Assembly (NCBI GenBank): GCA_028280485.1
Contig: JANQLS010000031.1
Location: 1-64,000, forward strand
Reading direction: 5' to 3'
DNA: 64,000 nucleotides
Source of the DNA: Planctomycetota bacterium
GTDB lineage: Bacteria > Planctomycetota > UBA8108 > JACQVS01
Shown: one piece after another, positions 1 to 7,912 of the stretch
How the letters are laid out: every line of letters starts with the position of its first letter
Numbering within the stretch: the stretch's first letter is position 1
Translations under genes and position numbers: made by a program
Notes under the pieces: generated by a model
Seen by the model: the letters and a program-made list of their open reading frames with translations, nothing else
The model's database searches: none
What the model was told of the DNA's origin: nothing

Positions 1-318
1 TTCGATTTCATTTTTACTCAATCCTTCTGGATGATCATCGACTGGAGGCATGCGTTCGTCAGGATCATCCGAGGTGATTCTGACCATGAGTTCAGATTCA
101 GCCGGTTTTCCCGGGACGATTGGAGCTTTTCCTTTCCGATCTTTCTTATACGGACTTTCCGAATTCGTGAACGAAACTCCGCCGGCGCGTTTGACTCCGC
201 CGTGGCAACTCGCACACTTATTGGTGAGGATCGGGCGGATATCTCGATTGAACTGAACTTCTTGAGAGAAGATGGATCCGCTAATGAACAAACTGATGGT
301 GAGTAAAGTTGTTTTCAT
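1..318 (-). CDS. Planctomycete cytochrome c (PSCyt1-type) protein, N-terminal part, cut by window edge
   Basis: The minus strand is open from an ATG at 318 to the window edge (106 codons), so only the N-terminus is present. The first 19 residues are a Sec signal peptide ending near Ser-Gln. The mature start contains NRDIRPILTNKCASCHG, a CxxCH haem c site in the setting typical of planctomycete PSCyt1 domains, followed by a GGVSF segment and an EMPP-like ERMPP motif. In this family the haem domain usually precedes DUF1549 and DUF1553 domains in proteins of 700-1,000 residues; that part lies outside the window. The start codon is only 3 bases after the stop of the upstream Gfo/Idh gene, so the two are very likely co-transcribed. 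Role inferred: exported electron-transfer protein tied to a periplasmic oxidoreductase or sugar catabolism. Confidence 0.85.
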   Translation of the reverse strand, partial: MKTTLLTISLFISGSIFSQEVQFNRDIRPILTNKCASCHGGVKRAGGVSFTNSESPYKKDRKGKAPIVPGKPAESELMVRITSDDPDERMPPVDDHPEGLSKNEIE

Positions 319-321
319 CGA

Positions 322-1680
322 TTAAAGCTTAAAGGATTTGCGGTAGGGGCGGTGGAGGTATTGATTGGCTTCTTCTTTTTTGAACTTGAGTTTAGAACCA
401 TCCCAATCGAGTTTTTCGCCGGGGAAGTACATACCCACGATGCCCATAAGAATCGTGGCGGTCATCGGACCCGCGTAAGAGAAACTCGTTCCGGGTTCGC
501 CTCGATTGATCTTTTCACCCTTACAGGCCATCACCCATTCTTTATAGTGACCTTCACTTCGAGGAAGGGTTTTCTTTGGACGTTTGTAATTTGAGTCGAA
601 GGGTTGGCAAAAACTCGCGTGAGAACCACCTAACATGCCTCCCTTATCTCCGAGGAACATACAGCCATTACCACCGAGGCTACGTTTTTTGGGAAGTCCT
701 TCGGGACGTGGAGGTTTCTTGCCTCCATCGTACCAGAAGACTTTCACTGCAGGTCGGTTTCCTTTGGCGGGGAAGCCCCATTCGGTAATCGTCCAAGCGG
801 GAAAGGAGAATTTATTGAACTCGCTACACTCGGTTTTGACGTAATCGGGCTGATCTAAGTCGAGAGCCATGAAGGCGGGATCCATGTTGTGACAAGCCAT
901 ATCCCCGATGGCACCCGCGCCAAAATCTAAGTAGCCTCTCCACTTGAAGGGGTGGATGGCTCCGGAGTAGGGCATTTCGGGAGCAACTCCGAGGAAGGAG
1001 TTCCAATCGATGTGTTCAGGAGCCTTGCCTTTGTCTTCGGGGAACTTCACATTGGGACCTTGAGGCCACCAACGTTGAGCACGATCCGTCCAAACGTGAA
1101 CTTCTCTAACGGTTCCGATGACGCCTTCAGCGATGCACTCACGGGTTTGTTCTAAGCCACCCCCCGAGTGACCTTGATTCCCCATCTGAGTCACTACTTT
1201 ATAACGAGCGGCATAGTCACGCATTTGGTAACACTCTTTGATGGTTCGAGCGACCGGTTTTTGGCAGTAGACATGTTTACCTAATTGCATGGAAGCTAAT
1301 GAAACGGGCGCGTGCATGTGATCCGGTGTGGATACGACCACGGCATCAAATTTCTTTGCTTGAGCATCCAGCATTTTTCTAAAATCAGTATAGAGTTTGA
1401 TCCCTTTTGATTTTGGATGACGGAGAGTGCCTTGTGCTCTTTTTGGATCGATATCACAAAGAGCTGCCGGTAGCCCACCGGCTTTAAGTACGGAATTAAA
1501 ATCTCCTCCTCCCATTCCTCCGCATCCCACTTTGGCGAAGTATAAAGTCTCAGAGGGGGCGGGGCGGTTGGCTGTATTTCCTAAGCAGAAATTGGGTGCG
1601 ATCGTAACCGAACCCGCAGTGGCTAAAGTTGTCGATAGAAATTGACGCCTCGATACTTTCTTAGAGATGACTTTTTTCAT
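322..1680 (-). CDS. Gfo/Idh/MocA family oxidoreductase, Tat-exported
   Basis: A 452-residue NAD(P)-dependent oxidoreductase-like protein. The N-terminus carries a twin-arginine signal (SRRQFLSTT followed by a hydrophobic stretch, residues about 10-34). A Rossmann fold follows (VGCGGMGGG, then ALCDID) and the family's catalytic lysine motif appears as CQKPVARTI, with Gln instead of the usual Glu before Lys-Pro. The C-terminal half fits the alpha/beta substrate domain of the planctomycete branch (GAGAIGDMACHNMDP, WYDGG). Members act on sugars, inositols or amino sugars; the substrate cannot be read here. It is the first gene of an operon with the cytochrome c protein 3 bases downstream, which suggests a periplasmic redox pair. 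The ATG is preceded by GGGGAAAG, a usable ribosome-binding site. Confidence 0.9.
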   Translation of the reverse strand: MKKVISKKVSRRQFLSTTLATAGSVTIAPNFCLGNTANRPAPSETLYFAKVGCGGMGGGDFNSVLKAGGLPAALCDIDPKRAQGTLRHPKSKGIKLYTDFRKMLDAQAKKFDAVVVSTPDHMHAPVSLASMQLGKHVYCQKPVARTIKECYQMRDYAARYKVVTQMGNQGHSGGGLEQTRECIAEGVIGTVREVHVWTDRAQRWWPQGPNVKFPEDKGKAPEHIDWNSFLGVAPEMPYSGAIHPFKWRGYLDFGAGAIGDMACHNMDPAFMALDLDQPDYVKTECSEFNKFSFPAWTITEWGFPAKGNRPAVKVFWYDGGKKPPRPEGLPKKRSLGGNGCMFLGDKGGMLGGSHASFCQPFDSNYKRPKKTLPRSEGHYKEWVMACKGEKINRGEPGTSFSYAGPMTATILMGIVGMYFPGEKLDWDGSKLKFKKEEANQYLHRPYRKSFKL

Positions 1681-2195
1681 GCTTCTTTCCCCTTCGTTGA
1701 GATTGCAGGTTAAGAATAAAGGTGATTTGTATATTTAATGAACTCCATGTGTGCCCTCCATCATATTTGGACCTTCCGGAAAAATGTAGCTCAAGGTCCG
1801 GTAATTTTAGAATTTTTTAAGGGTTTGAACGGATAATCTGTCGCACTGAATCAGAGTGATAGATTATGGCTTTGTTTGTGTTTCAGATTTGGAATTTTAA
1901 ATAAAAGTAAAGGACCGATACATATTTAGTTTCTGCTGCGGTTCAAAATTAAAGAGATATAAGTGAGATGGATTTATCCGTCTTTTCCTAAACTATTATC
2001 TTCCTATCAATTGTCTTGGGAGTGTTCCGGAAATCCTTCGTTGTTAAGTCTTTGTTCAGTTCTGATAAGTTGCCGTTATCGCCTAGTGAGTTAGACTTCC
2101 CTGGGTTCATCAAGATCAAGGGTCTATTTGATCACGATAACAATCGGCTGGGTTCATTTTTGGTTTCAGTTCTGACATACGTACTGTGAGGGAAC
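1681..2195. other. Divergent intergenic region (515 bp)
   Basis: No coding region. It separates the minus-strand oxidoreductase operon from the plus-strand lectin gene and must hold both promoters; none is clear enough to call. A weak inverted repeat GGACCTT (1769-1775) / AAGGTCC (1792-1798) is present. TCAGTTCTGA occurs twice (near 2055 and 2164), ahead of the lectin gene. Confidence 0.5.
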
Positions 2196-2909
2196 ATGCG
2201 GCGCATATTTGGACTACTCATACTCGTGGGTTTAAGCACTCCGGCATTTGGAGCTCCCGTTGTTTGGGACACCCAGGTTGGCGGGAATGGGAACGCGTAT
2301 CAGATCATTCGTGCTCGATATATCACTTGGGATCGAGCGAATACGATCGCTCAATCATTAACCTTTCAAGGAGTACAAGGTCATTTAGCGACTATCGCCT
2401 CAGCAGAAGAAAATACCTTTGTTAATGACTTGAGAAGAAGGTCATTAAAAAGAGGAAGGTGGTTTCGTCGAGGACCCACTGAAGTTTGGTTGGGAGGTTT
2501 CCAAAGCCCCTCCGCTCAGTCTGCCATCGATGGTTGGCAATGGGTGAATGGAGGGGGAAACATTCCCGGGACGAATGGTGGAGCCACTTATACCAACTGG
2601 GCGCCCGGCGAACCTAACAATTGGGGTGGTCGAGAAGATAAATTGGCGATGGGTTTTAGAAACAGCGGGATGTGGAATGATGAAGGCTACGTCGGAAACA
2701 TCGCTGGTTTTGTCGTGGAATACGATACGGGTGGACCCGTTAAGTGGAATGCTGTTCCTGAACCTGCTTCGGTAGCGATGTTTGGCTTAGGTCTTCTGAG
2801 CGCTGGATACATCGGACGAAGAAAGAAGAAGGAAGCACAAGAACGACGGGAGTATGAGGCTTCGAAGGTTTCTAGTCCGTGGTTGGGCCGTTTTAGATCT
2901 CAACTCTAA
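2196..2909 (+). CDS. C-type-lectin-like protein with PEP-CTERM sorting signal
   Basis: A 237-residue exported protein. Residues 1-19 are a signal peptide (cleavage after AFG). Residues about 20-175 form a C-type-lectin-like fold: a GHLATIAS motif after the first helix, EVWLGGFQ, a WQWVNG strand, NWAPGEPNNW (the EPN-type loop used for Ca2+/sugar contact in C-type lectins) and WNDEG. A PEP-CTERM signal follows: VPEPASVAMFGLGLL, a short hydrophobic segment and the basic cluster GRRKKK. Proteins with this tail are normally handled by an exosortase and attached at the cell surface or in exopolymer; no exosortase gene lies in the window. Unusually, 24 charged residues follow the basic cluster, whereas most PEP-CTERM proteins end there. 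It is a close paralogue of the next gene. Confidence 0.88.
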   Translation: MRRIFGLLILVGLSTPAFGAPVVWDTQVGGNGNAYQIIRARYITWDRANTIAQSLTFQGVQGHLATIASAEENTFVNDLRRRSLKRGRWFRRGPTEVWLGGFQSPSAQSAIDGWQWVNGGGNIPGTNGGATYTNWAPGEPNNWGGREDKLAMGFRNSGMWNDEGYVGNIAGFVVEYDTGGPVKWNAVPEPASVAMFGLGLLSAGYIGRRKKKEAQERREYEASKVSSPWLGRFRSQL

Positions 2910-3041
2910 ATTGAAGCTTCATACCGAATCGTAGTTGGATTCTGTGGCCAGGGTTTTCAAGATTGCGCTTTTAAGGTTAATAAAAGCAGTTCTGTGACCT
3001 CCGAACAACTTTAATAGACCTCAAAAACACTGATGTCCTCT

Positions 3042-3069
3042 AAAGCTGCCCCTTTGGGCAGCTTTTTTT
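3042..3069 (+). terminator. Rho-independent terminator
   Basis: Perfect 10-bp stem AAAGCTGCCC / GGGCAGCTTT with loop CTTT, followed by a T run. It lies about 130 bp after the stop of the first lectin gene and would end its transcript. Confidence 0.85.
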
Positions 3070-3524
3070 ATGTGCTTATATAGTATAGATTTATGGCCGA
3101 ATCCATTCGGTCAGGTTGGTGTATTCCGTTTTAATTCGTGGGTACATTGAAGGCCGTAGATCTAGCGGGGGGCGTCTTAAGCGCTTATATAACAATTCCT
3201 TAGGGGATTCATTGCTTCTTGATGTCGGGAGGGAAGAAGCAAATGTACCAGATTTATTAATATTTGTATTAATTGTGAAGTTTCAGAATTTTGAGTTTAT
3301 CCGGGAAAGTGTCCTAGTAGAATATTAGCTTCTGAAATAATAGTTGGCAGGATCAAGCTCCCCTTCATTCTCTACTTTCTTCTGATGACAATGGTCAAAG
3401 CTTTGAGAGAGGTTTCATATTGAGATCTCGTAACAAAGTATTGTCTTCAACTTTGAAGTTGGAATTGATCTCGGGTCAGTCACGTTTAGGGTTAAAAAAA
3501 TATCTATAAGTCAATGAGGACGTC
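3070..3524. other. Intergenic region between the two lectin genes (455 bp)
   Basis: AT-rich, with no convincing gene. It presumably holds the promoter of the second lectin gene. A 70-codon open frame at 3116-3328 has no ribosome-binding site or recognisable product. Confidence 0.5.
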
Positions 3525-4151
3525 ATGAAGAATTGTTTATTAACAATTGTGGCATTGTTAATCGCTTCTCCTGCATTTGCAGGCCCAGTTATTTGGGAGC
3601 CTGCAGATGGTGGAAATGGTCACGCTTACGAAATTATTGAAGCTGATGGCATCAGCTGGAGACAAGCTCGCCGAATTGCAGCCAATATGACTTTCAATGG
3701 TGTCAACGGTCACCTCGCTACCATTACCAGTGATGGTGAAGATGAGTTTGTTAACGATCTTCGCGAAGATGTTGTCGACCCCGGTCCCGGCTTCGCTGAC
3801 AAAGAAGTCTGGTTGGGTGGACGTCAAAGAAGAAATGCACCCGAGCCCGATGGCGGCTGGCGTTGGATCAATGGCGAAGGTGCCATTCCTATGCCTGGAG
3901 ATTCTGGATATGAGAATTGGGCACCCGGTGAGCCAAATGATTATGGTAATGGCGAGAAGTTCCTCGCCCAAGGCCTCAACAACCAATTTGTTTGGAACGA
4001 TGAAGGTAACCGAGCCGGTATCTATGGATTCGTTGTCGAATTTGATTTAGATCCTGTTCTTCCTACTTCTATTCCAGAGCCTACCACGATTGCTCTCTTC
4101 GGATTAGGTGCTGTCGGCGCCAGTTTGTTCAGCCGACGAAGAAGAAGCTAA
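3525..4151 (+). CDS. C-type-lectin-like protein with PEP-CTERM sorting signal (paralogue)
   Basis: A 208-residue paralogue of the preceding lectin gene, with the same order of motifs: signal peptide ending AFA, GNGHAYEII, GHLATITS, EVWLGG, WRWING, NWAPGEPNDY and WNDEG. It ends canonically with IPEPTTIALFGLGAVGASL and the cluster SRRRRS at the very C-terminus. The start ATG has GAGGA upstream at good spacing. Each copy has its own terminator, so the two are independent transcription units that arose by tandem duplication. Inferred role: surface-anchored carbohydrate or Ca2+ binding in the envelope or matrix. Confidence 0.9.
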   Translation: MKNCLLTIVALLIASPAFAGPVIWEPADGGNGHAYEIIEADGISWRQARRIAANMTFNGVNGHLATITSDGEDEFVNDLREDVVDPGPGFADKEVWLGGRQRRNAPEPDGGWRWINGEGAIPMPGDSGYENWAPGEPNDYGNGEKFLAQGLNNQFVWNDEGNRAGIYGFVVEFDLDPVLPTSIPEPTTIALFGLGAVGASLFSRRRRS

Positions 4152-4186
4152 GCTTCTCACGATTACCTACACCGCTTTAGTAGAAT

Positions 4187-4233
4187 AAAAAAACGCTGTC
4201 AGTTTCTTATGAATAACTGACAGCGTTTTTTTT
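4187..4233 (+). terminator. Rho-independent terminator
   Basis: Long stem AAACGCTGTCAGTT / AACTGACAGCGTTT with a 10-nt loop and T8 tail, about 40 bp after the second lectin gene. The A run before the stem also makes it usable for the convergent minus-strand gene. Confidence 0.9.
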
Positions 4234-4280
4234 ATGTATGTTTTGAATTTAAGACTAAAAACTTGAGTGTTGGAGTTCGA

Positions 4281-5468
4281 TTAGAAGTCACCGCGTTCCC
4301 AACTCATTATACATTTTCCTTCCTCGCAGCCTACGAAGGTCGGATCGCCAGCACAGTCGCAGACTCCATCGATACAGCCTTGCTCGCCTTGATCCACGAA
4401 ATCTAAAAACCTATTAGCTAATGCATTGAGATCGTCTTGAGTGACTCTTCCGGCAACTGAGACGTGATAACACCCTCCTAAGCTGATCCCGCAATGACCG
4501 CGCAAGAGTACACAAGGAAGAGTTGAGTCATCACAAGTTGTCGCGTATTCCGAGACCAAGAAATGATAATGTTGCTTGATAGCTTCGCAATCTGGGAGTT
4601 CGCTCACACAGATACGCCCGCCGTGTCCATCGGGAACACAAGGATCTTCTTCCGAGCAAACGACATTGCAATACGTCTCGTTGTCGATCTCACAAAAACA
4701 AGCCGGTAGAGGCTTTTCACCATCTAAAAATAACCAACTTAATAAGGCGACGGCATCGGTGATGTCTCGCTCGTTATCTCCATTGACATCCCCGTTTTCC
4801 AGCCGACGCTCAAAGTCGGGTGAGAAGCAGTTCGGGAGGAAGCAGGTGATTTCTACGGGTGGAGGATCACCTAAAAACAGATGACTCAAAAGATAGATGA
4901 CGTCGCTGATATCGAGAATGTTATCTCCGTTGGTGTCACCATTGAGAGTGGTGCTGCCGATACGCTCAAATCTTAAGTCCTCCAAGAAATTCAGCATGCG
5001 CTCGAGTTGGTCATGAGGTATATGCGGTTGAGCGCAAAGGTCATCGGTTAGGGAGAGCTTATCGATTTTTAATTCGACAATGCGACAGGGATCCCAGAGC
5101 GGGCAATGAGCATCGATTCCGGGATTGAGGTTATCCAAAGTGATATCCAGATGAAGAATTAAAAGTTCTACTTCGTTAGAGGAAAGCACTCTTCCATTTC
5201 CCGGGAGCATGGGAACAACTTCATCCTCAACTAAGAGGGTGTACTGAAAATAATAGAGTCCATCTTCATCGAGTTGCACCTCTGCCGTATAGATGGCTTC
5301 CTCATTTATACAAAAATCGAGCTCCGTTCGATTGTAGGAGAAATGCTTGAAGTGTTCAGCACGAGGATCGATCAAGTTGATGAGTTCACCATGGGCAACT
5401 AAAGGGCTCAAGAATGAGCTGAGCCCTAAGCACAATATAGCTAATGGGAGAGAGAACCTTTTGGACAT
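4281..5468 (-). CDS. Secreted protein with two dockerin-like Ca-binding units and a Cys-rich tail
   Basis: A 395-residue exported protein with a signal peptide at residues 1-27 (ends AHG). Residues 28-170 show a beta-rich region of no recognised family with paired cysteines. Two dockerin-like EF-hand units follow, NGDTNGDNILDISDVI (176-191) and NGDVNGDNERDITDAV (225-240), each continuing into an LLSxLFL helix. The C-terminal 130 residues hold about 16 cysteines, including a helix-plus-Cys pattern (CEAIKQHYHFLVSEYATTC) and a closing CEEGKCI; this resembles Cys-rich tails seen in secreted proteins of myxobacteria and planctomycetes. The gene converges on the second lectin gene. Function unknown; a Ca-stabilised extracellular protein is the safe reading. 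Confidence 0.8.
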   Translation of the reverse strand: MSKRFSLPLAILCLGLSSFLSPLVAHGELINLIDPRAEHFKHFSYNRTELDFCINEEAIYTAEVQLDEDGLYYFQYTLLVEDEVVPMLPGNGRVLSSNEVELLILHLDITLDNLNPGIDAHCPLWDPCRIVELKIDKLSLTDDLCAQPHIPHDQLERMLNFLEDLRFERIGSTTLNGDTNGDNILDISDVIYLLSHLFLGDPPPVEITCFLPNCFSPDFERRLENGDVNGDNERDITDAVALLSWLFLDGEKPLPACFCEIDNETYCNVVCSEEDPCVPDGHGGRICVSELPDCEAIKQHYHFLVSEYATTCDDSTLPCVLLRGHCGISLGGCYHVSVAGRVTQDDLNALANRFLDFVDQGEQGCIDGVCDCAGDPTFVGCEEGKCIMSWERGDF

Positions 5469-6150
5469 GGTTGAACCCTTAAAATTTTGATGAAACGAAG
5501 AAGTGGTCGAGAGTTTGTTTCAAAAATGTCGTTGTTAAGAATTTATCCGAATTTAAGCGTCTTTGTCGTTTTCATCCCTCGTGCATTTCGCCGCAATACA
5601 ATGGATTCGCCGCACAACTTTTTGGAGGGATTCTTTTCTAGTTTAGTTGGCTTCAAGGAGAATCAATGCAAAGAATTCTCCAATCTTTGAAGTTAGGAGA
5701 GATTCCTGAAAAATCTTCCCGTAAGTAACGGTTTGTGTTGGCCTAAAGAGAGGGGGCGTAACTATAGGTATTGTCACAACTCTTTACTGGAAAGAACTTA
5801 TATAGAATGCAAGTAGCCTTAGTGCATTTGGCTTTAATCGAAATGGTGAACTTGAGAAGCCTGAATTTTTAGAGAATTATAGTTTTTGACCTGCTTAATC
5901 AACCTCATCGTAAAGTGAAGGGCGAGATTCTCGGATGTCATTGTCAGGCTGTGGCAATGGAAAATCGCTTAGTAGTGAAACGCGATGGTAAAGATTTAAG
6001 CTGTGCTCCTCAGCAGTTTTGAAATGTAGTAGTACTTTTTTGGTGAATTCACTTCAAGAAATCACTTTATGCTGTCGTAAAGGATAGAGGCCTCCATTCA
6101 TCACTGTGACAAATTGAAGCAATGATTTTTAACCCTCGAATGCGAAATAT
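5469..6150. other. Divergent intergenic region (about 680 bp)
   Basis: No gene seen. It separates the minus-strand dockerin protein from the porin. Its right end passes into the sigma-54-like promoter of the porin; the rest is AT-rich with no clear stem-loop. Space upstream of a sigma-54 promoter would be expected to hold an activator site, but I could not identify one. Confidence 0.45.
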
Positions 6151-6166
6151 GGGAACAGGGTTTGCG
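6151..6166 (+). promoter_or_regulatory. Candidate sigma-54 (-24/-12) promoter of porin 1
   Basis: GGGAACAGGGTTTGCG fits the TGGCAYRNNNNTTGCW pattern at GG(-24), A, Y, R and TTGC(-12) with exact spacing. The predicted start is near 6176, about 108 bp before the porin start. The paralogous porin has the same GGAACA-N3-TTTGC core in its promoter. Confidence 0.6.
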
Positions 6167-6284
6167 AATAAGGCTGCTTGTTCGTTGTTGCAACCAAATT
6201 GGGCAACGATTTTCAAACGGTTGGGGGAAATTTCTCACCCCTCTCGGAAATTATTCCTATTCAAATTCCTTGGAGGCTTATCTC

Positions 6285-7595
6285 ATGATGAAGGGAATCA
6301 CTCAAGTTACCGTAAAAACATTCTTCGTTGTCGGATTCCTGTTCCAGGTGATGGTAGGGGTAGCAGCGCAAGAGAACCAAGGGGTTCCCCCTATTGATCA
6401 GCAGGGAGATTCTGAGCCATCGGTCTTCACTCAATTCATGAATTCCCTCACTCAAGGAAATTTTAATCTCAACTTAAGATTGAGGGCGGAAGTCGTTGAG
6501 CAAAACGCTACCGATACTTCGCAAGCTTATACAGAGAGGTTGAGGCTGGGTTATGGGACACAAGATTTCTATGGATTCTCACTTTATTTTGATGTGGAAG
6601 ACATCCATTCCATCGATCCTGATCTCTACAATGCTGCAAACCTCAACAACCAAGGAAACAAAGCCGTTATCGCTGATCCTGAAGATACGGAGTTGAATCA
6701 GTTTTATCTAAAGTACCTGAAAAAGTTTGAAAACATAAGTATCGCGGCAATCTTTGGACGTCAAAGGGTAAAGCTCGATAACGATCGGTTTGTCGGAAAC
6801 GTAGGTTGGCGGCAAAACGAGCAAACATTAGATGCCTATACATTGGTCACGACCTTTTTTGAAGATCTGACTTTGATTTATAGTTACGTCGATGATGTAA
6901 ATCGTATCTTCGGTCCGGATTCGGGATTGGATTTAGATTCCGATTCTCATGTCATTAATCTTTCCTATAAGGGATTGAAGATCAACGACGTCGCATTGGG
7001 GACTCTTGTCGCTTTTGCTTATTTGTTGGATGTCGATGCCCCGACTGCTTCTTCAGACACCGTCGGATTTCGTTTTTCCGGGAGTCAGTCGATTAACGAA
7101 GATTATTTTGTAGGCTATGATTTATCTTATGCCTACCAAGTCGATGCTGAGAATAATCCCAACGACTACGAAGCCGATTATTATTTTATAGAATCCAAGT
7201 TGGGAATGAAAAAGACCGGGAGTGTAGGGCTGGGTTATGAAGTTCTCGGGAGTGATCAAGGGCAGTTTGCTTTTGCTACTCCTTTGGCTACCCTTCATAA
7301 ATTTAATGGCTGGGCTGATGTTTTCCTGAACACACCTCAAGCCGGTTTAGAAGATCTGTATCTTTTCGTCGATGCCGATTTGCCGTGGGGAATCAAGTCT
7401 CGTTGGGTTTATCACCTGTTTTTCTCTGAAAACCGGAGTTCTGATTTAGGTGAAGAGTTCGATGCATCTCTCAGTAAAAAACTAACCGAGAATCTGTCGA
7501 TCTTGGCCAAGACCGCTATCTTCTTTAATGGGAACAAGAATTATAATTTAGCGAATCGACAAAAGTTTTGGCTTCAGATGGAATTGGTTTTTTAA
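6285..7595 (+). CDS. Outer-membrane beta-barrel porin (alginate-export / Opr-like), copy 1
   Basis: A 436-residue outer-membrane channel candidate. The chosen ATG at 6285 has GGAGG 8 bases upstream and opens a signal peptide (KGITQVTVKTFFVVGFLF, cleavage near AAQ). An in-frame TTG at 6162 would add 41 residues but lies inside the predicted promoter. The mature protein is a run of amphipathic beta strands with alternating aromatics, from NFNLNLRLRAEVVEQN to the final strand QKFWLQMELVF, which ends in Phe as outer-membrane barrels do. Motifs FGRQRV, FVGNVGWRQNEQTLDAYT and HKFNGWADVF resemble alginate-export-family porins. A close paralogue lies at 42.3 kb next to a nitrate-type importer. Substrate inferred: a small anion or oligosaccharide; not readable from sequence. 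Confidence 0.82.
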   Translation: MMKGITQVTVKTFFVVGFLFQVMVGVAAQENQGVPPIDQQGDSEPSVFTQFMNSLTQGNFNLNLRLRAEVVEQNATDTSQAYTERLRLGYGTQDFYGFSLYFDVEDIHSIDPDLYNAANLNNQGNKAVIADPEDTELNQFYLKYLKKFENISIAAIFGRQRVKLDNDRFVGNVGWRQNEQTLDAYTLVTTFFEDLTLIYSYVDDVNRIFGPDSGLDLDSDSHVINLSYKGLKINDVALGTLVAFAYLLDVDAPTASSDTVGFRFSGSQSINEDYFVGYDLSYAYQVDAENNPNDYEADYYFIESKLGMKKTGSVGLGYEVLGSDQGQFAFATPLATLHKFNGWADVFLNTPQAGLEDLYLFVDADLPWGIKSRWVYHLFFSENRSSDLGEEFDASLSKKLTENLSILAKTAIFFNGNKNYNLANRQKFWLQMELVF

Positions 7596-7631
7596 AGGCC
7601 TTGAGCTCTTTAGCAATATTGAATAAAAGGT

Positions 7632-7666
7632 GCAACCCTAGAAACGAGGGCAGGATCTAGGGTTGC
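7632..7666. repeat. Hairpin downstream of porin 1
   Basis: Perfect 11-bp inverted repeat GCAACCCTAGA / TCTAGGGTTGC with a 13-nt loop, 36 bp after the porin stop. It has no T run, so it is more likely an RNA-stabilising or binding structure than a simple terminator. Confidence 0.6.
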
Positions 7667-7794
7667 GGGTTGAGATAGACCTGCAGTTGCAGGATGAGTT
7701 TTTGGTTTACGAGTTCTGTAAATGAATCTTTCAACCATCTAAGTGACTTTAATCGATTTCACGTCTCAAAATTTCAGTGGAAACTTTTTTCGGT

Positions 7795-7832
7795 AAAAGA
7801 GTTCCTGCTTCGTAGGCAGGAACTCTTTTTTT
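7795..7832 (+). terminator. Rho-independent terminator
   Basis: Stem AAAAGAGTTCCTGC / GCAGGAACTCTTTT with a 7-nt loop and T7 tail. It lies between the convergent porin and sulfatase genes. The A4 before the stem may let it work weakly in the other direction. Confidence 0.88.
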
Positions 7833-7912
7833 GTGTGGGATCACTTGAATCTATATATGAGGATCTCTGGTATAGAATGTTAACCCCGCAACCTTAAAAG
7901 AAGATTAAAGGT

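Noticed and set aside
3558-3986. 142-codon minus-strand open frame
   Set aside because: Antisense to the second lectin gene, no ribosome-binding site, no recognisable family.
5667-5682. Sigma-54-like site on the minus strand upstream of the dockerin protein (TGGAGAATTCTTTGCA)
   Set aside because: GG and GC spacing fit, but the C, A and Y positions fail and it is 200 bp from the start codon; chance matches of this quality are expected in the window.
6162-6284. N-terminal extension of porin 1
   Set aside because: The TTG lies inside the -12 box of the predicted promoter; ATG 6285 has GGAGG and a signal peptide.
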